From Neodontobutis hainanensis (Eukaryota; Chordata; Actinopteri; Gobiiformes; Odontobutidae), in the NCBI GenBank assembly GCA_024349245.1, contig JALDNG010000041.1, positions 2,376,001 to 2,440,000 on the forward strand: a DNA stretch of 64,000 nucleotides, in the 5' to 3' direction. Position 1 is the first letter of the stretch, and each line of letters starts with the position of its first letter. Position numbers and translations under genes: made by a program. Under the pieces are notes generated by a model. The model made no database searches and was not told the origin of the DNA. It saw nothing but the letters and a program-made list of their open reading frames with translations. This document shows positions 1 through 35,205 of this stretch, one piece after another.

Positions 1-3000
1 AACCGCGCTCCAGCCGTACCTCTTTGTTCGCACAGCCAGATTAACATACTTAACAAGAACAATAAATTTGTTCTTGTTCTTAAGGTGGGAAGAACAAAAA
101 CAAAGTTAGTTCTGACCAGAACTTTCCGTACTTCACGAGATACTCAAGCACCGAACGCCTCACTTTTCCTCATTAACCACGGCCACTTCAGATTTCTGAC
201 CAATCACACAATAGTTCTTGGACACACACAAGAAAAAAAGTTTTGCTCAGAAAATGTGTCAAGAACAACAACAACTCCCAAACCAGGGCTGCGAGAACTT
301 AATGACATGGTTTGGGATTATTAGCCTTTAGTTCACAAAACGTCCACGTTGTTAATGTTAATACTTCTCATGAAAGTCCGGTACGAGGACACACAGCGTT
401 CTGATCATCAGCTCACTGCGGAGACTACACTGTAAATGTTCTCACAATGGACTTGTAACTTGGGTCCCTGAGGGATTGAGAGCAGGTGTGAATGTTGGTG
501 GGGACTTTGTTCATATGTGGCTACAATCGGTGTACTGTGCCAAATTCAGTGGATGTGCCTTAATCAAGTACATGTGTGTAAAAGTTAAGCAGACAAACAA
601 CAAGGTGAGAGAGAGCCATGAGGTCTGAACAGTGCAGCTTTTAAAGTGGGTGGCCCCGCCCACTGCCAGATCCTGTGGTCTTGATTGGTTGAGACCTGAA
701 AAGTAGGAGAAAGCCAACAGCAAGACAGAACTACAATATGTAGACACAGCATAATGTAGGGGCCGTCACACATTTTTATTCCATGTGAATATTGTGATTA
801 TTCCAAACATATCCCTGTTCTACATGGATGGCATGCATCCTCTGAGAATATCCATCCACTTTACACCTTCCCCTGCTTTTGTGCCTTTGTTGAGTGCCCT
901 CTCTTTCTTGTGTTAATCTGCTGGTTTAACACAAGCCGACTTGTATACAGTAACACTGTGAAGCTTGTGTTATCACACTGCTCTCTTCTCAGTGTCCTTC
1001 CCTGTCATGAGCACTCGATGCATGCCAGCATAAGTGCTCCAGGGCCCGAGATTTCACACTTGGTCATTGTAGGCAACAGTGTGACATGTGTCGCAATAAC
1101 CGGCGAGCCCCATAAACATAATTCATTTGTGTTACTTAACAACATAGTGTCTGAGAATTAAGTTACTATTTTAATTTTCCCATTCTCCCCAGGATGCATG
1201 TAAATGACAAAACACGTGCTTACTTTCTGTCTCACTTGCGTTTTATTAAAAAGACCTTTATAGAGACTTTCTCAATATTAGCTTTTATTTTTCTAAACGT
1301 TACTAGCTGTAATTCTTGTCTCAAGCATCAAAGTCATCATTCCCCTAATATCAGTTTGCATTCTAATATTTTTCCCCATAAAATGCCTCAAACTTAGAGA
1401 ACATACTGTAATTTTGTTCTAAATCTTCTATATTATACTTCACATTTCTGTAAACATTAGATATACGTTTGAGAGGGTTGTAGATTAAGTTGTGATAGTA
1501 TTGTATGTTCTGCCTGTAATGATACATCTGCAAATCTTGAAATGTTCAGTTCTCCCTAGTGTCATACCAAAATTCACAAAAATGCTGTTTGTGTTGAATG
1601 TTTTTTTTGTTTTTTTCAATTGAAATTCCCCTGTCGTCAGAGCCAGTGCTGGAAAACAGACCTCCATCACTACAGTGAGCAAGGCATTAACAGGGGTCTA
1701 CTGTGTTGACATGGCCTGGGTCGCTGCCAGCCATCCACACTTAGCCTCCACTTTGACCTCAGCTCCAAGAGGTGGGGCCATTCATGCTGCAACTTGACTC
1801 CTCTGCTCCAAGATGCTGAGGCCAAGAAACAGCAAAAACCTACTGATGCATATAAAAAGAGCCATGTAAACAAACTAGACTTACGTTGGATTTGGGTGCG
1901 TGTGCTTCTCTGTTAAATGTTGCCACTAACGCAGAAAGGCTCACACCCTGGTCCCTTCTCCTGCTTCTCCTGACTCACTCCCACAAATATGCAGCAACTC
2001 TAGCTCAGTCGCTTAATTCATTCCAGATTTCCTCTTACTATCCCTTCACTCTCTTCTCCTATTCTGCTTTTCTGTCACCGCTGCCCCTCGTGCTGTCCAT
2101 CTCTCTAGGCCTAAACACTGACCCTTTTTGGAAATACACTTGTACAGAAGGCAGTTGTATGATCAACTTTTATATATTTACATACAAGTTGGGGGGGGGA
2201 GAAGTGTGCCTTTGTGTTTAGAGCACTTGCCAGCTGAACTCAGGTGTACTCAGCTCTAGAAAAAGTATTTTATATTTATTGTCTAGCATAGTGCAAGACT
2301 AAAGCAACACTATGCAGCTTTTCAGGATTTGTGCCCCCCACTTAGGATTTTATTAATATAAGATCTGTGGAAAGTTGTGTTTATTCAGCTCTGTGTTCAC
2401 TTTAGAACAGTATAGCGCATTCATCGTTATTCAGAGAGTTAGGGGAAAGGGTGAGCAGTGTGCATTTTGTCAAAGAAAGAGGAATTATTCTTACTTCTTA
2501 ATGTCAGAAAACTATAATATAGACTTTAGTTTAGTTTAGTTTAAAATCAGTTTATTTTATTGATGCTGTGTATGTATAGGCAGATGTTATGTTTATATAT
2601 GTATCTATAAGAAGTTAATTAGAGCTTAGTTGTCATTTATTGACTAGATTGGGGACAGCAATGTCATTTTTCTGTCCATAGCCTTTTTGTTTTGATCCTG
2701 TTCTTTCCCTTAAAGCTCCACATTTTCTTTTTACTGTCACTGTCCCAAACGCCACTTACCCCCAAAAGCGGCCTAGAGGAGCCGGACTATTTCTTCCTTC
2801 ACAAATTACTAAAATTACACCAAAATATATAGTTTAGAGCTTCCTGTAAACTATAGGCTCCATTCTTACCGTCAATACGGCTGTTTTCTTGGCCTCGTTA
2901 AACATTCTGTGATTAAATTGACAACATCGATCTACGTTGAGGTGCGTTAAAAGACGTATTTAACGCTGAATATACACGTTCTGTTTTATTGACGGCCACT

Positions 3001-5354
3001 GAGAGTTGTGTGGACCAATGAGAGCGCTCCCTTTTCTGGAAGCAAGCTCTGATTGGCCAAAGCCCCCCTACCCAGAATAAAAATTCTTATCTATAAAGAT
3101 CTTTTACAATAAGCAGTAGATAATAAAGCCTGTTTTTTTCTTTTGCTTTTACAATATACTGTTTGGGCTCCAGTCTGTTTAACTTGCAGGTGTTTCACAA
3201 TTATTTATAATTTTATGGATCTTTCCTGGCATTATCACGAAAGAGCCAATATAAATGTGTGTGTAAATAAATGGCAGCTACTGGAGGCTTTACTGGATGT
3301 GATAAGCAGACTGCCAGCAATTAAAAGCTGCACTAGAAGTTGTAAACCTAATCTGTTCTGGGTCCAATCAAAAGGATATGAGTGAGGGTGGCTCTGGAGC
3401 AGGCTGTTAGCTTTGTAATGTGTTTAATTCAAAAGTCTGCACTTCCCTGTTTACTGCCCTCTAAATTCTGGTAGCGGCGACAGCGAGGGCGGCTTTGTGT
3501 TGGGAGCAAAAGCAGTTTGGGCTCTGTCGGGCTGTGCGCTGACAGGTGTCTCTGTAAAGTTTACGAAATGGCTTTTTAGAGGCCAGGGAAGTGTGGGTAG
3601 CTTTGGAGCGGACAGTAGTGTTAGTGGAGGATGCATAATATTTGGTTTTTAATGTTCCGCGCAGCACAGAGCAACTGAAAGAATGGGTCTTGCTTTAGTT
3701 CGGTGCTTAATTAAATGCTCTATGTGTTGACAAATTAAGAAAAGATTGGCTTAATAAGCTGTGTCTGTTACTGCCAAATCTTTATTATACTTGAAAGGTG
3801 CTTTAATTTGGGGTAAAGTGTTTCATTATTTAACTTTCAATCCAAACAGAAGCACATTTACATTACACTAAGAATCATCAATTATTGTATTTCTATCATT
3901 CAGACTTGAGAAAAGTAGAAAAAGGCTTTACTATCATATTTATACCTAATACATTGTGAGCTTCTAGTTTACATCCGGACTTATAAGATGTGCTTTTTAT
4001 TTTGTGCTAAAGCTTGTAGTAACTATTGAACCAGTTGTAATTCAGCGTTTGCACAAGTGTCTAACAGGCACAGACAGATGTCATGTCCATATGCTGCTGG
4101 TGTCAGATAGTGTCTGTGTCTGAAATTGACCTTACCTGATCCTGTAGTTTAGCCATGTAAAGGTAATTTTTGTGTTAGCTGCTCATGTGACTGTGGGAAT
4201 AACTGTGGTCAGTGGTCTGCACCTGGGAAGTGGACACTAAAACTATACACTTTAAAATCATTTCTCCAGTGTGTTAGTGTTTGTCAAGTCTAAGAAACTG
4301 TTTTACACGAACAAAAAGCCAACTTCAAACTAATATGAGTTACAGAAACACAGTTGTTCAAGTGACATCATCAGAAAAATTGAGTCCAACCAGATTTTCA
4401 CCAAAACTTCCATCTGGGCAAAATATGTATTTCTGAGAAAATGTGTAAAGCATATATATAACATAAAGGGAAGCAGTTTGTACTTTGGAAATTACTCATG
4501 TAACACTCGTCCTATTCTATAAATAAGCAGTGTTTTGTCTGTTTTACTTGAAGCTCTGTACCTGAAGTGGCCTTGCTGCGTTCACTCTGGCTCAATGCCA
4601 GGAGAAAACAGCATATTATTACGATGCAGGCAGCGCGATGACAGTGCACAGCTCTCGTGGAACAGGTAGAGGCTTTAAGGCTTTATGTAAATCCCTCTAG
4701 GCTTCTCGCATCTCCCTGCACACTTTACACTTTTCCATTGTGATACCCAGATGAAAACTAAATACAAAAGTGCCTCAGTTAAGTTTGCAGTTTACACAAA
4801 AGAGTCTCACATAATTTTAATGCATGTCATTTGTGATGTGTTTTTTTTGGCAGACAATGCAGGACATCAGAGTAGTGTATAGTGTATCTGTGTCTAAAGA
4901 CTGCAAGTTCAAAGATTGTACATCTCATTATCTTAACCTTTGATGAAGTCTGCTTTAATTGTTTTAATTGACATCTTTTTTCACAGCACCTCACATTTAA
5001 CTGTTGGCACCAGCTGGTGTTGCATATATCTTTTGACACAAACATTTGCATATTGGAAAACTGCCAGCAATGCTATAACTATTCTTTGAATTATCAAAGG
5101 ATTTGTTATTGTATTGATTTGTTTCCATGTAACAATTTTTACAAAATAATCTGTATGTCTGTCATATCTTTAATCTCACACAGTGCCTTCTGTAAAGCAC
5201 ATTAAAGCATGGGACCATGTGCCTTGTGTACAGATAAATGACTGCACACATGCAGCGGAGCCAGAGCACCTCTGCTCAGACATGCAGTGGGCTAGTTAAT
5301 TAGTGAAGTGCTACTGAGGGTTGTATGAAGTCATACCACATTCACATTTCCCGG

Positions 5355-5408
5355 TGAGCACCACTGGCCGCTGCTGCTTCTTGAGCACCACTGGCCGCTG
5401 CTGCTTCT
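5355..5408. repeat. Perfect 27-bp tandem duplication
   Basis: The unit at 5355-5381 is repeated exactly at 5382-5408. It contains CCACTGGCCGCTGCTGCTTC. Confidence 0.95.
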
Positions 5409-5586
5409 TGAGCTATTGATCCTAGACAAATGAAGAAATGAGAGAGAGGAGGAGGCGGAAGGATATGTGCCGAGTGGGTCATCTGTGCCAGACAGTGTTG
5501 TCACACCTCAGCTCCTGCTGTAGCTCCCTTTAAGATCAATACCAGCTTTGTGTCAGCTAGCACTGTATTGTCCAGACCTGTGGTCA

Positions 5587-5601
5587 CTCCCTCTAGTGGC
5601 C
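5587..5601 (-). promoter_or_regulatory. CTCF-like core
   Basis: The + strand reads CTCCCTCTAGTGGCC, i.e. CCACTAGAGGGA on the minus strand, which fits the CTCF core except at its last position. Confidence 0.3.
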
Positions 5602-7382
5602 TGAGACTGACATAGTCTGAGATAGTACAGAGATTATAAAAGCACAGACATAGAGGCAGCTCATAGATGCAGTTCATGGAGCGCGCAGGGAGAGAGGTTG
5701 AACTGTGCAGAGTGCTAGTGACGACCCAGTTCCATCACTGCCTGTTTGTGTTTGGAACGGCTCTGTGGTTAAGAGCTTTGTAGCACAAGGACAGGGGGAG
5801 GACATGAAATAATGAAATGCATTTGCTCACTGTACACACATGCACACATGCAATACATATTCACCACATGGGTTTGTAATGATTCTGATAATTTGATGCC
5901 TGATGTTCCTCTCACATTAATGTGGAAATGTGTTGGAAAAAAAGAAAAACACATTAGCAAAATTATTTTGGATCATTACTTTCATAAATGTGAAATGCAA
6001 ACATTACCACTTCCTCAAGGTTTGTTGCAACTGAAAGTTAAAACTTAAAGCTCAACTATCAAAAATTGATAGTTGATTGATAGTTGTTTTTAAACCATGA
6101 TATCATAATATACAGTGTATATTTTATACTCATAAATGTGTCTGATTACATCCAGTTCCTCTAAATCTAATGCATATCTGCCTAAGGACGATGAATGATG
6201 GATCACAATGCTTTAAAGCCCTATTGCACTTAGCTGTGCATTTAGTGTCTACAACGCACCTCTCCCTTGGGCCATCTGTGCTCCTCCTCTGATTAACAGG
6301 CAGTAAAGTCTCCAAACATGGTGCTCACTGACTGGAGTGACAGTTTCATGGTGCTTTCTCTCAACATAAGCCCAATGGGAATATCACTCCTTTGACACCC
6401 CACATCTTACTTGTTGAGAACAGTATCCACAATAAAATATTCCACCACCAACAGCCCTGGTAGGACACTTACAGGGTGAATGTATTTTACTTTAGATTTT
6501 TAAAGATACATCTGTCCAGCAGTTCTGCTCACTGTTTAAAATAAATAAATACTTAAAGATGTGTAGTGCCTGCACACCCATGGGTCAGTGTAGGAGTGTG
6601 ATCACATAAAATGAAAGGTGACAAAGGCTAAAGAAGAACTTGGCAGCCAGAAATCCTTTGAGCATATGCATTAATGCTGCACAGTTTACATGCAGAGAAC
6701 ATACAGTATTGGAAAAGATGGCTTGAACTGCAGTGAAATAAAAGACATTAAGTCATTTTATTAATTTACTTGCAAATATAAAAAAATAAAAACAGGACAT
6801 CTCTGTTGTAAATAAAAAGGTTTAAAAGGTTTATTTAATATTTTATAAAAAATATCCACTGTTAGAGACCAAGCAGTGAGGCAAAAGAAATTGTCAATAT
6901 CAAGCAAAATACGCTCTATTTGTCACATTATCCAGCTCTAGTATGCAAATAAAGTGCATTAGGTCATTTATTTGTATACTAACCAAATTTTGACCGTTGG
7001 CCGGGAGTTTACGAAGATGGAGTCAGTGGCAAAGTTATGGTAGTAATGGGGAGGATGATGATCTGACGGAGGAGCCAAATCCGTGCGCAGTAGTTACAAA
7101 TGAAGACAGGTTGCAGTGATTGGCAGTGCGCTGGATGGTAGGATAGAAGGAGGGAGGGGGTTTAAAGAGGAGGGAAAAAAAGTTGAGGGTATATTAAAGA
7201 GACAGAGTGTGAAGGAGATACATAGAGACAGTGCAGAGCTAATGAGGTGGATTTTGTTGGAGACTTGGCATTCTACACATGATGCCCGCTCACCATCCCT
7301 CCTCACTCTCCTCTCTCCGGAGTAGAAACGCTGGCTGAGGCTCGCTTCCTGTCTGCGCCCCGAAGCAGGAGTAAATGAGGGT

Positions 7383-7421
7383 TGTGTGTGTGCGTGTGTG
7401 TGTGTGTGTGTGCGTGTGTGT
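7383..7421. repeat. TG dinucleotide microsatellite
   Basis: TG repeat with two CG interruptions, inside a GC-richer patch of the med13l intron. Confidence 0.95.
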
Positions 7422-7517
7422 ACAGAGGAACAGAGGAGGAGGGGGGGGAGGCTAAGAGAACGGGAGGGACCAGCGTGTTGAAATTTAATGCCAGGGCGCC
7501 ATGTTCTCACCGCCAGC

Positions 7518-7531
7518 GTTTCCATGGTTAC
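7518..7531. promoter_or_regulatory. RFX X-box-like palindrome
   Basis: GTTTCCATGGTTAC matches the X-box GTTNCCATGGNAAC with one mismatch. It sits in the GC-richer intron patch at 7470-7560. Confidence 0.35.
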
Positions 7532-8477
7532 GGGGTAATTCTGGCGAGTAAGGAAATTTCATTCACTGAAGAAGAAGAATAAGAAGAAGACAAAATAGGG
7601 AGGGATACATCAACAAAGCAACAAAGGGTGGTATAAAAAAGACAGGAGGATGTAGAAGAAATGGAAAACGGGGGTTAACACCACCTATCTCCACGGCAAT
7701 CTGCTCCGACTTCTTGTCTTTTTTTCATTTTTTTTTGCTCTCCTTGTATATTTCTGTGATGCTTGGTTTGTATGTACCACCCTATGAGCAAACACCCACC
7801 CACAATCCTCCAGTTTTTTTTTTTTTTCTTTCCCAGCAGCCCTGCAGGTATATGCCAAAGAACAAAGAGAAACACTGTTAGCTGGCTGCTGTGTGTGCTT
7901 CAAGAGGAGGGCAATGGGGGTTGGTGACGGGGTAAGGTCACAAGGTTAAAGAAATAAGAAGGGGGCAGTTGGATTGTTTACAACACAGCATGCGCGCTTA
8001 GCCCACGTGTGAACTGAGCGCTGACATGACACTGACTTCTCCCTTCAACCCCTTCAATTTTACAGAAAATAGGGATGTGCTAAAATGCTGTACAAACCTG
8101 AGCTCGGGCGCATGTGTGTCAGCCTTTGCAAATAAAGGCACACTTCGGCTCTGTGGCTAACTGGAGTTGACAACTGCATGGGGTTTGACTGGGCCAACCT
8201 GACAGCTGTACAGCCAGGCACACTCTACACACCAACACTGTGAACACACACACCACTTCATTTGGAGTGATTTTTTTTTTTATTATACGATTCACAGGTT
8301 TTCTCATTTTAACACGAGCACTGTGTTTTGACAGAGCGCGCTATAAACACAAATACTTAAAGTGCTTATTACTGTCAAGCGTCTGTTTGCACAAGCTCAC
8401 TGCTGCACTTGAACTAAATGCGATGTTGCTGTCATTGCTATCTTAACTGCTGCCTTGTCTTTAAAGCATTCTCTTAA

Positions 8478-29713
<21,236 letters not shown>

Positions 29714-30600
29714 CTTTGTGGACTCCCAGGACAGCTTCAGAATACTGCTGGAAACTTCTTCGGTTTACCCTGTGCTTACTCTTCCTCTTGTTGGGCACTA
29801 GAGAGCACCAGAGCACTCCTTTTGTTTTTTAATAGATATTGGTTAATCGACTCAAATAGAGGACAAGGCAAGATGAACTCTCCCTTGCCTGGAATGTAAT
29901 TAAAGAGTAGAACGACATGTTCTAAACAAGAATGATGGTCATCCTTGACACTAAAAATTGAGTACAATTTGTAAAACTGGTTCCATCACCAGCATAGTGC
30001 CGTTTGGGCTCTGATAGAAAAGCTGGATTTAACTATGCCCATTTGATGCCATCACATCTGTATTGGTTCAGAACAGCAGTGTGTGGTCTATGCCATAAGC
30101 TTCATGATATTAGAAGAAAATCTGGACGTTCACCGGGGAGCTCTCCGAGTCCTTACTCTTTCGCCTGAAAAACGGACATGTTTACACATCCCTCCGTGTT
30201 GTAGAACCAGCAAATAACACAAAAAATGTGGCTTTGTTATATTATGTTTGTTTTGTTTTTTTTTACAATTTGTATAGAAATGCACTGTTGATTTTTATTA
30301 TTTTTTTTATTGCAGGTGGTTAATGAAACTTCTACCTTTACTTTGAAAGGGACTTTAAATGACCCATATTTACTTCAAGGAAGGAGCGTTTGATAATGGC
30401 ACTTTCTCTTTGCCTTCCAAAGAGGGAAAAACACAATGGAAAATATTTGACCAGATGTGTTTATATTGTAAAACATATATTTGCATTTGAGACTTATTTT
30501 TAATATTTAAATCAAGCAAATAATGCGCTTAAATAAAGCCTTGTCTCAAAGGACGTAGAATGGTATTAAGATCTGAAATAAAATTTCTCATTTAAATGCA
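29714..30600 (+). other. med13l: med13l 3' UTR (minimum extent)
   Basis: AT-rich sequence directly after the stop codon. Canonical AATAAA signals at 30532-30537 and 30577-30582 mark the first likely cleavage region. Longer isoforms are plausible, because the human transcript has a 3' UTR of several kilobases. Confidence 0.7.
30532..30582 (+). terminator. Clustered polyadenylation signals of med13l
   Basis: Two AATAAA hexamers, at 30532-30537 and 30577-30582, about 820-870 bases after the stop codon. Cleavage would be expected some 15-30 bases after either. Confidence 0.6.
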
Positions 30601-33136
30601 ATTGTAAAAATGCCATATTTGTACAAAAGATATCATGTCATAGAATTTGATAGCTATATCTGTATATAAACGTAACTCTATGTTTATTACCTCCTCCATG
30701 CTGGCACTTAATATTAAGGGTGTTGGACACAGCCATCTCTTACAAAGTGGACACAGTAAGACCAGGTATCAGTGGAAATGGATTTTAACTTTTTTTTAAA
30801 TTTTTAACAGAAATTGAACATTTCACTTTTTATTTAAAGTTTAAATTAAAAGTTTCTAATTAATGCGGGAGAAGGCAGAAAAGTGGATATTTATAATGTG
30901 TCTTGTGCTAAGACATGAAACAGGCAATACATAACAATGGTATTTTCAAGTATTTAAAAATGTTTTATTTTGATGGCTCTTGAATGATGTCAAGCAAACC
31001 GCCAGAAAGGTCTGTTTCCACGGCCTTGCATGTTTGTATATACACTTCTCAGCTGTGTTTAATGGGATTTCTCAAAGCTGTATACATTTCATACTGGTTG
31101 GCTTACTTTCAAGTGATTCTTACAAAATTATTTTTTTGGCTGTATGTTTTTTTTTTTGTTTTTTTTTTATATTTACACAGTGAAAAAGTCATTTAAATGC
31201 AACCAATAGGTAATTTGCCAAGTGCCGTGTTCCCCTTATGTACAGACAAGGGCACGTTTGCAAAAGAATTGTTACATTTGGCATTACTTTGAATATGAAA
31301 CAGACGCCCTTAAGTGGACAGGTCTGTTACTTTTACACTTTTTTTTAGTAAATTATTAAAACTCTTGGAAATGATTTGTTTGTTGTGTGTGTCAAATGTT
31401 ATTCTAAAGTGGCATTTCCTTTGTGGTATTTTATAATAGCAGCTCATGGGAGGTGGTTTAAATAAGGTATATAGGTTATAAAAACACTGCAGGCAGAATT
31501 GAAGGTTACCAGTGTTGCATAACAAAGCAACATCATAAGTATTTTATTCCCGCACTGACAGAAGGCGAGACTCATTTGTCTCCAGATGTTTGCCAGCATG
31601 CCGAAGTGAAGTAAAAGAAACTAATGAATAATTTAGTAACTTAAGACTAGATGTTGCTTCTCCTGTTAAACCAGATCGTCTGGCTTAAAATGTGTGTTCA
31701 CCTCAAACAAACTTCACAGGTGAGAAAGACTAGACTTAATGTAAATGTCTGTTAGGTCAAACATAATTATTAGAACCTGTTGAACAAAACAAACCTTACC
31801 CCTGATGCTAACAACTATTCATTTTGAAATGTTTTTAGTTCATTTTATCAACAATAGTTTGTATTTATTTTTTCTGTTATACTAAGAGTACATTTGCAAT
31901 TCTTTTACCGTACTATAACTACTAAGAAATCCTTAGCATCTTGACTTCAGCAAATGCAAGAATACATTTTCCCAAATAGACATTTTTGATTTAAGTGTTG
32001 AGATATTATGTGTTTGTGGATGAATCTGTGCGTGAAAGACCAGCAGGTGCAAAAGGACAAGTGAAAGACTAGTATTTAATGTCAAATGTATCTAACAGAT
32101 GTTAAAGACTTTCTCTAGACTCTCTAGTATGTTTTAGGTCACTCGTAAGGATGTCCCATGGTGGATAAAAGAGTAAAAGAACAGTGTGTCTTTCGAGTGA
32201 GTATGTGACAAAAAGAGAGAAAAAGAGGCAGTGAAGGAGGTTTTTATTTGACCATCAGGGTCACATTAAAATCCTTGAGCAGAGTGCTGCATTTCAATAG
32301 AATCTAAAAAGCCTAGTGGACAACAAACACAGACAAAAAGTCAGCATATGAGGCAGTGGTAAGCTTGAGGACATTACGAGTGCGATGCAGTGCAAGTAAA
32401 AGCCACTGAAGAGTCACTTGTCATGGTGGGGCTGTCTAATGGATGCAACAACAGGAGAAAGTGGACTCTTAATTCACTGCGGTATGTTTCCCACAGATGG
32501 CCTATTAGACCTTGGCTATTCACCTGTTCTCTTCCCCAAATGCTGTGCTTCAACCAAATGGCCCACAGACTGGACAAAGCGCCTGGTCTGATAGCATTAG
32601 TGCAAACACAATTACTGGCCAATGACATTTGATGGCCTTTCCCTGGCAATAGTCAACCCTATATATTCAGAAATGCTTCATAACCCAAAGGATGACCTAG
32701 CTGGACCATTAAAACACATCAAATAAAATAAATATAAGCAAAAAGATCCCTTTGGTTTGTAACAGAAGTAAAACCATGAGTGCAACAACATTTAAAACCC
32801 AGCATGTACTGTCTAATGTATGTGTAGTTTATTAAGAACAACTGGATGCAAACATGAAAACGACAGAAAATAATAATAATAATAATAATACAAATCTTAA
32901 TGCAATGAAAGTCGGCATGTACATAAACACAACCAGGGCTTTCTCCAGTCAAAGGCAATAAAAATAAAGGTGTTGGTGGGTGGATGATAAAAAATAAATC
33001 TTCATCAATTAACTTTTTAAAATATGATGACGTGTTGGCTGCAAGTATCTACACCCAGTACAAACAGTTCATTATTGAGAGAAAACAATGACGAGTAATA
33101 AAGCTGTTCAAAACAAACATGCTTATCTCTACCTTG
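30601..33136. other. Possible extended 3' UTR and proximal intergenic DNA
   Basis: AT-rich, no coding potential. Two Pumilio-type TGTATATA sites (30661-30668 and 31035-31042) would matter only if the transcript extends this far. A further AATAAA cluster lies at about 32724-32733, and a short AAT repeat at about 32870-32890. Confidence 0.5.
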
Positions 33137-33799
<663 letters not shown>

Positions 33800-33870
33800 A
33801 TTAGGCAGCACTTGATGACATGGAGCAAAATAACATCCTATGAATTTAAGAAACATATAAACATATACAA

Positions 33871-33922
33871 CATTTTATTTCCAATGTTGTATATAAACAT
33901 ATACAACATTGGAAATAAAATG
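33871..33922. repeat. Perfect inverted repeat, 24-bp stem, 4-base loop
   Basis: Positions 33871-33894 are the exact reverse complement of 33899-33922, with loop AAAC. A 19-bp direct repeat (TATAAACATATACAACATT at 33857-33875 and 33892-33910) overlaps it. It lies 73 bp after the CA array. Confidence 0.9.
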
Positions 33923-34974
33923 CAATTTTACCTTGAGGTTTAAGTTTTAGATGCTCAGCACATCCACTGCCTGAAATATTAACGCTCAAGCGCAACCAGA
34001 CCTTTAGCCTACAACTGTGAAAAAATTGAGGGCACGTTACTGAAGTGAATATACCAGGTTTGTGTGACATATTGTTCTCAGAAAGAACAGAAAACCTGTT
34101 TGCTTTAGATCACTGCCATTATCTTTATTGAGCGTGACAACGATATAATTTCCATCCTTGCTTCAACATCCTTTTGTAAATACTCCTCCAAACTTAAAAA
34201 AACAATTAAACCAACCTCAACCCAATAAAATTTGTAATGATACACTGGATAATAAACATTAAGTCATTTCTAAAACTGTAACAATAACCGTTCCGTTTTG
34301 ATAAATGTAATTGTGTCCCACAAAAAGACTAAATGCAGTTATGTTTTTATTGTGTTTCCAGTCAGAACCCAACTCTCAGTGGTTTTTAGTCTAAGGCTTT
34401 CTCCCATATGGCTGAGGACATCTATTGTTTCTGAAGTAACATCTGCCTAAATCTGTCAGTTGGAAAACAGATTATTTTGTCTCAGGGCCTTACATCTATA
34501 GCCTTGAATTTGCATAAAGAGTTTCAGTAGGAAAAGGCCCCGAAATGAGGCTGCAATTTCACTTCCTGTATATGTTTTATTGCTGGGTATTACATCCTGG
34601 AAGCCAAATGACAACCTCACTGTAGCCAATGTCAATAGAAGGAGATAAAAGATGAATGGACTTCAAAGCAGTTCCTCTCCTGCACATCAAAAATCCAGAG
34701 GAAAACAATCTGTCATTTCTGTCGGATATTAAAGTTTCAGGGACACTAATCCCCTCAATGAGTGGCTAATCAGACAAGAGCTGTCTCAAAGACTCAGCAA
34801 CGTACCCATTTTTGAAAATCAGAGCCATCTTTCTAAAAAAAGTGACACATCTGAACTCAATTTTAATGTAAGTTATCTTTACTTCATTGAAATGCCTATT
34901 TCTCTTATTGTCTATAAACAATAATCACAAAATTATTGACTTAATGTCTAAATGTAACTTAGGATAGTCTTAAT

Positions 34975-35050
34975 TCATTCTCCTTATCACGGTAAGGGTC
35001 ATGCTGGGCTGGAGCCTACATCCCAGCTGCTTTGGGTGGTTCCTCTTCTT
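34975..35050. mobile_element. Degraded dispersed fish repeat, copy 2
   Basis: CTTATCACGGTAAGGGTCAT followed by GGGCTGGAGCCTACATCCCA resembles the same repeat family as at 11901-12003. Confidence 0.55.
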
Positions 35051-35139
35051 GGTTGATAAATCCTATCTTACACATAAAGATTTAACTATTTTACTAACTA
35101 ATATTGCTGAGTAGGTGCTTTGGTGGATAATAAATTAAT

Positions 35140-35205
35140 TTATTCATCTTCTGCCGCTCAGTCCCGTTAGGGGTCACGGGTGACTAGAGCCTATCCTGCA
35201 TTTTA
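35140..35205. mobile_element. Degraded dispersed fish repeat, copy 3
   Basis: TTCATCTTCTGCCGCTCAGT and AGGGGTCACGGGTGACTAGA, then GCCTATCCTGC, match the start of the same consensus (TTCATCTTCTACCGCTTAGT-type). It lies about 100 bp after copy 2. Confidence 0.6.

Noticed and set aside
5340..5410. CRISPR-like or regulatory repeat array
   Set aside because: Only two copies, directly abutting without spacers; a simple tandem duplication.
7094..7525. 143-codon open frame on the minus strand
   Set aside because: Covers a TG microsatellite and purine-rich tracts within a med13l intron; low-complexity His-Thr and Ser/Leu content.
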